Positions 30,201-33,878 of a stretch of DNA of 33,878 nt are shown here, piece after piece. This DNA is from Acidimicrobiia bacterium UBA4744. Its GTDB lineage: Bacteria; Actinomycetota; Acidimicrobiia; Spongiisociales; UBA4744. Numbering within the stretch: position 1 is the stretch's first letter; each line of letters begins with the position of its first letter. The DNA is taken from the NCBI GenBank assembly GCA_002403855.1, contig DHIO01000041.1:75760-109637 (forward strand), written 5' to 3'. The notes below the pieces were generated by a model. The model searched no databases. It was not told the DNA's origin and saw nothing but the letters and a program-made list of their open reading frames with translations. The position numbers were made by a program, and so were the translations under genes.

Positions 30201-31202
30201 ATGAGGCTCTATCGATCGGGGGATTCCGGGACTGCCGTCCGTGATATCCAGGACCGGTTGGGCGCGCTCGGATACCCGTGCAGCCCGGACCCTCGCAGCG
30301 AGTTCGGCGAGGCAACCCGTTCTGCGGTGGTCGGGTTTCAGCGACGGCGGGGGTTGCCCTCCGATGGCATTGTCGGACCGGAAACCTGGAGAGCAATCTA
30401 CGAAGCCGGCTATCGGTTGGGCGATCGCCTGATCTACCTCCGACGGCCCATGTTGCGTGGAGACGATGTCGCCGAACTGCAACGACGACTCAACTCGCTC
30501 GGGTTCGATGCCGACAAGGTCGACGGGATCTTCGGTCCTGCCACCTTGCGAGCGCTCCTCGACTTCCAACAGAACCGGAGCATGGCCGAGGACGGGATTG
30601 CCGGACCTCGGACCCTGGCCGAATTGCACCTGGTGGCCCGGGCCACGCAGAAGACGGGCCGGGAAGCCATCCGGGAACGAGAGTGGCTACGCGGTCTCCC
30701 CCGCTCTGTGGTAGGTGCCCGGGTGTTCCTGGATCCTGCTTGTCGAGACGCCCACGAAGCCGATCAAACCTGGTCCGCGGTCTCCGAAACTGCGCTCGTC
30801 CTGCAAGCCGAGGGTGGCATACCAATCCTCTCCAGAAGCAGCGATACGGCGCTTCCAGAGCGCATCAGGGCCCGTAAGGCCAATCGACTCGGTGCTGCAC
30901 TGATCGTGTCGTATCAACTCCCCTATGCCGAGGAACCCTCCGTCTTCTTCTTCGCTTCGTCGATGAGTCGGAGCGAAGCCGGCGCTCTCCTCGCCGCGGC
31001 CATCGCCGGGCGCCTCGGGCTGCCCTTCGAGGGTCGCGCCCACCCGATGCTGAAGGAAACGCGTGCCCCGGCAGTCGTAGTCGCCACCGACGACATGACC
31101 CCCGAGTTGGGCAAGCAGGTCGCAGGTTCGATCACCGGCTTCTTTGCCACTGCCCACAGTGATGTCGACAATCTCACTCCTCGCGGCACCGGAGGGGGTT
31201 GA
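30201..31202 (+). CDS. cwlM: CwlM-like protein: two PG-binding domains plus inactive amidase fold
   Basis: The 333-aa protein has two peptidoglycan-binding-1 domains (about 5-66 and 85-142) and an Amidase_3 fold (about 172-318). There is no signal peptide or membrane helix, so it is cytoplasmic. Catalytic positions are degraded: the LDPGHGG zinc His is replaced in LDPACRDA (178-184), the SIHAN His by Gln239 (VSYQLP), and the late catalytic Glu by ATDDM (295-299); only Glu196 remains. In mycobacteria, CwlM is a cytoplasmic, PknB-phosphorylated activator of MurA rather than a hydrolase. Gene order (trxB, trxA, this gene, then convergent parB) matches. GACTAT seven bases before the ATG may be a -10. 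Confidence 0.88.
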   Translation: MRLYRSGDSGTAVRDIQDRLGALGYPCSPDPRSEFGEATRSAVVGFQRRRGLPSDGIVGPETWRAIYEAGYRLGDRLIYLRRPMLRGDDVAELQRRLNSLGFDADKVDGIFGPATLRALLDFQQNRSMAEDGIAGPRTLAELHLVARATQKTGREAIREREWLRGLPRSVVGARVFLDPACRDAHEADQTWSAVSETALVLQAEGGIPILSRSSDTALPERIRARKANRLGAALIVSYQLPYAEEPSVFFFASSMSRSEAGALLAAAIAGRLGLPFEGRAHPMLKETRAPAVVVATDDMTPELGKQVAGSITGFFATAHSDVDNLTPRGTGGG

Positions 31203-31208
31203 CCCGAC

Positions 31209-31247
31209 CACCCCTATTTGCGTCACTTGACGTTTTCATGTGGGGTG
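31209..31247. terminator. Bidirectional terminator between cwlM and parB
   Basis: Nested inverted repeats fill the 50-bp convergent gap: an outer CACCCC/GGGGTG pair (31209-31214 and 31242-31247) and an inner CGTCA/TGACG stem (31221-31232) followed by TTTT on the plus strand. Confidence 0.55.
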
Positions 31248-31252
31248 CTCGA

Positions 31253-32110
31253 TCAGGCGAAGAACTGCCGGTAGATGCGCTCGAGGTCGTCGAGGGAACG
31301 GAAGTCGATGACAAGTTTCCCCCGGTCATCGGCGTACTTGATTCTGACCCGGGTATCCAACTGATCACGCAGTCGCCTCTCTAGCTCAACAATGGCTGCG
31401 GGCCGGGGTGGCTTCGCCTTCCGGCGAGTTGCCCGGTTGTGGATCGCTACATTCCGGGCCCGGACCGCATCCTCTACTTGACGTACAGACCATCCCTCTT
31501 CGACTGCGCGCTCGGCGATGTGCTCTGCGAATTTCCGGTCCTCGAGCCCGAGGAGGGCTCGGGCATGCCCGGCGGATAGTTCCCCTCGTTCCAACTTCCC
31601 CTGGATGGCGGCAGGGAGCTGCAACAGGCGGAGGCTATTGGTAATGGCCGATCTGCTCTTTCCCACGCGGTTGCCCACTTCTTCGTGGGTGAGACCGAAG
31701 TCCTCGAGCAACTCCTGGTAGGCCGTCGCCTCCTCCAGTGGGCTGAGGTCCTCCCGTTGGAGATTCTCGACGAGAGCTTCCGTGAGAAGGGATCGATCAT
31801 CGCTGTCCCGGACGATGGCCGGGATTTCCATCAACCCCACCTTTCGGGCTGCTCGCCAACGCCGTTCCCCGGCCACCAAGGTGTAGGAACCTTCCTCCGC
31901 TTCGCGCACGATAATCGGTTGCAGCACCCCTACCTCTATGATCGAGGCCGCCAGTGAGGCGAGCGCCTCTTCATCAAACACCGCTCTCGGTTGGTGGGGA
32001 TTCGGGGACACCCGATCGATCGGGATCACGGCAAACCCGCTGCGAGCAGCTTCTCCCTTAGGGATGAGAGCTTCCAGACCCCGTCCAAGTCCGCTCCTGC
32101 GTGTTGCCAT
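31253..32110 (-). CDS. parB: Chromosome-partitioning protein ParB
   Basis: This CTP-dependent clamp loads at parS and spreads to organise the origin. The 285-aa protein has the family N-terminus SGLGRGLEALIP (ParA contact), the CTP-binding segment IVREAEEGSYTLVAGERRWRAARKVG, LTEALVENLQREDLSPLEEA, the parS-reading helix-turn-helix EVGNRVGKSRSAITNSLRLL, and a C-terminal dimerisation domain ending DDRGKLVIDFRSLDDLERIYRQF. GGGAGG precedes the ATG. It lies 14 bp downstream of parA. Confidence 0.97.
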   Translation of the reverse strand: MATRRSGLGRGLEALIPKGEAARSGFAVIPIDRVSPNPHQPRAVFDEEALASLAASIIEVGVLQPIIVREAEEGSYTLVAGERRWRAARKVGLMEIPAIVRDSDDRSLLTEALVENLQREDLSPLEEATAYQELLEDFGLTHEEVGNRVGKSRSAITNSLRLLQLPAAIQGKLERGELSAGHARALLGLEDRKFAEHIAERAVEEGWSVRQVEDAVRARNVAIHNRATRRKAKPPRPAAIVELERRLRDQLDTRVRIKYADDRGKLVIDFRSLDDLERIYRQFFA

Positions 32111-32124
32111 AATCGTGGTCCTCC

Positions 32125-32910
32125 CTATTCACGACCGTGTCGCCGGCGGAATTCTCGGCCGAGTGCTCGATAGGCTATGGCGCCACGACTCATCGGGTCA
32201 AATGCTTCAATCGGTTCGCCATACGAAGGAGCTTCTGACAGCCGCACCGATCTCGGGATCACCGTATTGAAGGCGAGATCTCCGAAGAAGTTCCTCACCT
32301 GGGACACCACATCGGCCGACAGGTTGGTTCTGCCGTCAAACATCGTCAATACCACACCGCCAATCTTCAACTGCGGATTGAGATTGCTGGAGACCAGATC
32401 GATGTTCTTCATCAACTGGCTCAATCCCTCCAGTGCGTAGTACTCACATTGGATGGGGATCAGGACTTCACCGGCGGCTGCCAGGGCGTTGATCGTCAGG
32501 AGGCCGAGCGAGGGCGGGCAGTCGATCAAGACGAACTCGTAGTCCCTTTCCATCGGGGCGAAGGCTTGGCGGAGGCGCAGTTCCCGGGAGAACATCGACA
32601 CCAGCTCGATCTCCGATCCGGCCAGGTCAATGGTCGCCGGAACGACGAAGAGATCCCTGATACTGGTGGGCTCGATCACGTCCACCATCGGCATTCCGCG
32701 GATCAACACGTCGTAAATCGACGCGGTCATTGCCGACCGGTCTATTCCGAGGCCCGAAGTGCTGTTTCCTTGCGGATCCAGGTCGACGACCAGGACCCGT
32801 TCTCCCTGATAGGCCAGCGCAGCAGCCAGATTGATGGCGGTCGTCGATTTGCCAACGCCGCCCTTCTGATTTGTGATGGCAGTAACCGCGAAGTCGTACT
32901 CAGCGTTCAC
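32125..32910 (-). CDS. parA: Chromosome-partitioning ATPase ParA/Soj
   Basis: This DNA-binding ATPase moves ParB-parS complexes. The 261-aa protein has the deviant Walker A NQKGGVGKST, VLVVDLDPQGNSTSGLG (Walker A'), and YEFVLIDCPPSLGLLTINALAAA (Walker B). It lacks the N-terminal DNA-binding extension of plasmid ParA, so it is the chromosomal type. The GTG start overlaps the rsmG end by 11 bp; the reading frame upstream of it is antisense-free but has no family similarity. No strong Shine-Dalgarno is visible. Confidence 0.96.
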   Translation of the reverse strand: MNAEYDFAVTAITNQKGGVGKSTTAINLAAALAYQGERVLVVDLDPQGNSTSGLGIDRSAMTASIYDVLIRGMPMVDVIEPTSIRDLFVVPATIDLAGSEIELVSMFSRELRLRQAFAPMERDYEFVLIDCPPSLGLLTINALAAAGEVLIPIQCEYYALEGLSQLMKNIDLVSSNLNPQLKIGGVVLTMFDGRTNLSADVVSQVRNFFGDLAFNTVIPRSVRLSEAPSYGEPIEAFDPMSRGAIAYRALGREFRRRHGRE

Positions 32911-33547
32911 AGGGGTCCATGATAAGGAGCGCAGCCTTACCGTCAAGGACCGTTGAAGGCACATTCACCACCCTGAAGGGCCGTCCGCCCACATCTCCAG
33001 GAAGGCCGCGGGCGCTCGGTCCCCTCAATCCGATCACCGCCGTACCACTCGGCTCCAGCACTGATTCCGCGATTTCCAAAGCCCGCCGCCAGGGGAAGAC
33101 GGCCCGAACGACGGCCCCCTCCCACTTCTGCACCTCCCGCAGCACCTCGCCCTGCCGGACCTCGACATTCTCCAGCCCCAGCAGCCTCACGGCCCTCCTG
33201 GCGAGATCAACGCGCCTCCCCGCTCTGTCCAGCAAGGTCACCCCCGTTTCCGGCCATAGGATCGCCAAGGGGATACCCGGAAGACCAACCCCGGCGCCGA
33301 CGTCGAGCAGGCGAGGCGGGGGAGAGGTGTCTTTCCAACCACATGCAAAAGCCAGGGAATCCGCCAGATGCCTCATCCAGATTCGGTGTACCTCACCCGG
33401 TCCCAGGCCCCCGCCGGTTACCGCCTCATCGGCCAACCAGTCGGCATAGCTCTCCAAAGAGCGCCAACCGGATGGCTGCAGGGTAGAGGGTCCGACCCAC
33501 TCCAGTACCCGCTGTACCTCGGGGTGGTCGAGTTCCCAATGTTTCAC
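32900..33547 (-). CDS. rsmG: 16S rRNA (guanine-N7) methyltransferase
   Basis: It methylates G527 of 16S rRNA with S-adenosylmethionine; loss gives low-level streptomycin resistance in many bacteria. The 215-aa protein has the RIWMRHLADSLAFA segment, the SAM-binding LLDVGAGVGLPGIPLAI and VTLLDRAGRRVDLARRAVRLLGLENVEV, and VVRAVFPWRRALE where the usual SRAF/ARA motif lies. The GTG start lies inside the parS palindrome and has no Shine-Dalgarno. Coupling to jag (28-bp gap) may drive initiation. Confidence 0.93.
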   Translation of the reverse strand: MKHWELDHPEVQRVLEWVGPSTLQPSGWRSLESYADWLADEAVTGGGLGPGEVHRIWMRHLADSLAFACGWKDTSPPPRLLDVGAGVGLPGIPLAILWPETGVTLLDRAGRRVDLARRAVRLLGLENVEVRQGEVLREVQKWEGAVVRAVFPWRRALEIAESVLEPSGTAVIGLRGPSARGLPGDVGGRPFRVVNVPSTVLDGKAALLIMDPCER

Positions 33548-33555
33548 GTGAAACT
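33540..33555. promoter_or_regulatory. parS centromere site
   Basis: TGTTTCACGTGAAACT matches the universal bacterial parS consensus (TGTTTCACGTGAAACA) at 15 of 16 bases. Its GTG on the minus strand is the rsmG start codon. It is the only copy I found in the window and lies about 1.4 kb from parB, as expected near the origin. Confidence 0.93.
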
Positions 33556-33556
33556 T

Positions 33557-33572
33557 GAGGGCTGTAGCCCTC
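33557..33572. repeat. Perfect 7-bp inverted repeat beside parS
   Basis: GAGGGCT-GT-AGCCCTC lies one base from parS in the jag-rsmG gap. The two-base loop is too tight for a stable RNA hairpin unless the closing pair opens. It could act as a protein-binding palindrome or in RNA processing. Confidence 0.5.
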
Positions 33573-33575
33573 CGC

Positions 33576-33878
33576 CTATTCTTCTTCTGCTGCGATGACC
33601 ACCGACCGCCGCGGTTCTTCGCCTTCCGAGTAGGTTCGCACGCCGTCGATCTCGCTCACGGTATCGTGGATGATCTTGCGTTCGGCCGCGTTCATGGCCT
33701 CGAGGATGACTTCGCCGCCTTCCTCGAGGACCTGTTGGCCAAGACGCTGAGCGTATATCTTGAGAGCTTCTCGACGGCGTTCCGCGTACCCGGCGATGTC
33801 CAACCGTATCCGCGCTGACTCCTGGGTCTTTCGTTGCACGACCGTCTTGGCCAACTCGTGAATGGATTGCAGAATGAC
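33576..33878 (-). CDS. jag: Jag/SpoIIIJ-associated KH-R3H RNA-binding protein, 3' part
   Basis: The frame is open to the window edge, so only the last 100 residues are seen. They contain the end of a KH domain (ILQSIHELAKTVV, then RIRLDIAGYAERRREALKIYAQRL) and an R3H domain (ILEAMNAAERKIIHDTVSEIDGVRTYSEGEEPRRSVVI). The protein binds RNA and is encoded next to yidC near the origin in many bacteria, matching the order here. The N-terminal part and start codon lie outside the window. Confidence 0.9.
   Translation of the reverse strand, partial: VILQSIHELAKTVVQRKTQESARIRLDIAGYAERRREALKIYAQRLGQQVLEEGGEVILEAMNAAERKIIHDTVSEIDGVRTYSEGEEPRRSVVIAAEEE

Noticed and set aside
33540..33572. oriC or DnaA-box cluster next to parS
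   Set aside because: No run of DnaA boxes or AT-rich unwinding region is visible; dnaA and oriC would lie beyond the right edge past jag/yidC.

Overview
The window is a gene-dense, GC-rich bacterial chromosome segment, most likely from an actinobacterium and plausibly an Acidimicrobiia-like lineage. Three things point there. (1) The right third carries the actinobacterial origin-proximal order: an MviN-type pseudokinase, sigM, anti-sigma, trxB, trxA, cwlM, parB, parA, rsmG, jag, with pcnA further left and a parS site. (2) Exported proteins have Thr-rich 'TTTT' linkers. (3) Many genes have a TAnnnT -10 box only 6-9 nt before the start codon, as in leaderless transcription. The lineage is inferred from these traits; no 16S gene is present.

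Layout. 0-5.5 kb: xylulokinase, endonuclease IV, a two-TM membrane protein and pyrE on the minus strand; a 51-aa CCGNHGEPGC small protein on plus; a divergent cis-prenyltransferase; a hemolysin III/PAQR protein. 5.7-12.1 kb: a YbdG-like mechanosensitive channel, an NHLRC2-like thioredoxin/beta-propeller lipoprotein, an Xaa-Pro aminopeptidase, a membrane-anchored endonuclease/exonuclease/phosphatase protein, and a truncated deoD remnant. 12.1-18.9 kb: arginine genes argC-argB and argR-argG-argH (all minus), split by a PPOX-fold protein, an ECF-like sigma factor and an O6-alkylguanine-DNA alkyltransferase. argJ, argD and argF are absent. Two matching ARG boxes lie inside the argC and argR promoters. 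18.9-24.9 kb: M1 metallopeptidase lipoprotein, CCA-adding enzyme, a PilT ATPase, a histone-deacetylase-family protein and a divergent GNAT acetyltransferase. 24.95-31.2 kb (plus): DegV, a free-standing pseudokinase-TM-discoidin-like protein, SigM-like sigma, anti-sigma, a small membrane protein, thioredoxin reductase, thioredoxin and a CwlM-like pseudo-amidase. 31.2-33.9 kb (minus): parB, parA, rsmG and the 3' part of jag, with a parS site on the rsmG start codon.

How the genes work together. The right end is a chromosome-segregation and envelope-control island. ParA/ParB act on the local parS. The pseudokinase and CwlM correspond to the MviN C-terminus and CwlM of mycobacteria, both controllers of peptidoglycan precursor supply, and both look catalytically dead here. 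The most unusual point is that the MviN/MurJ flippase domain is missing and its regulatory tail is encoded alone, with its stop codon overlapping the sigM start. The arginine genes look like an ArgR-controlled regulon in two transcription units, with an alkylation-repair/sigma module between them.
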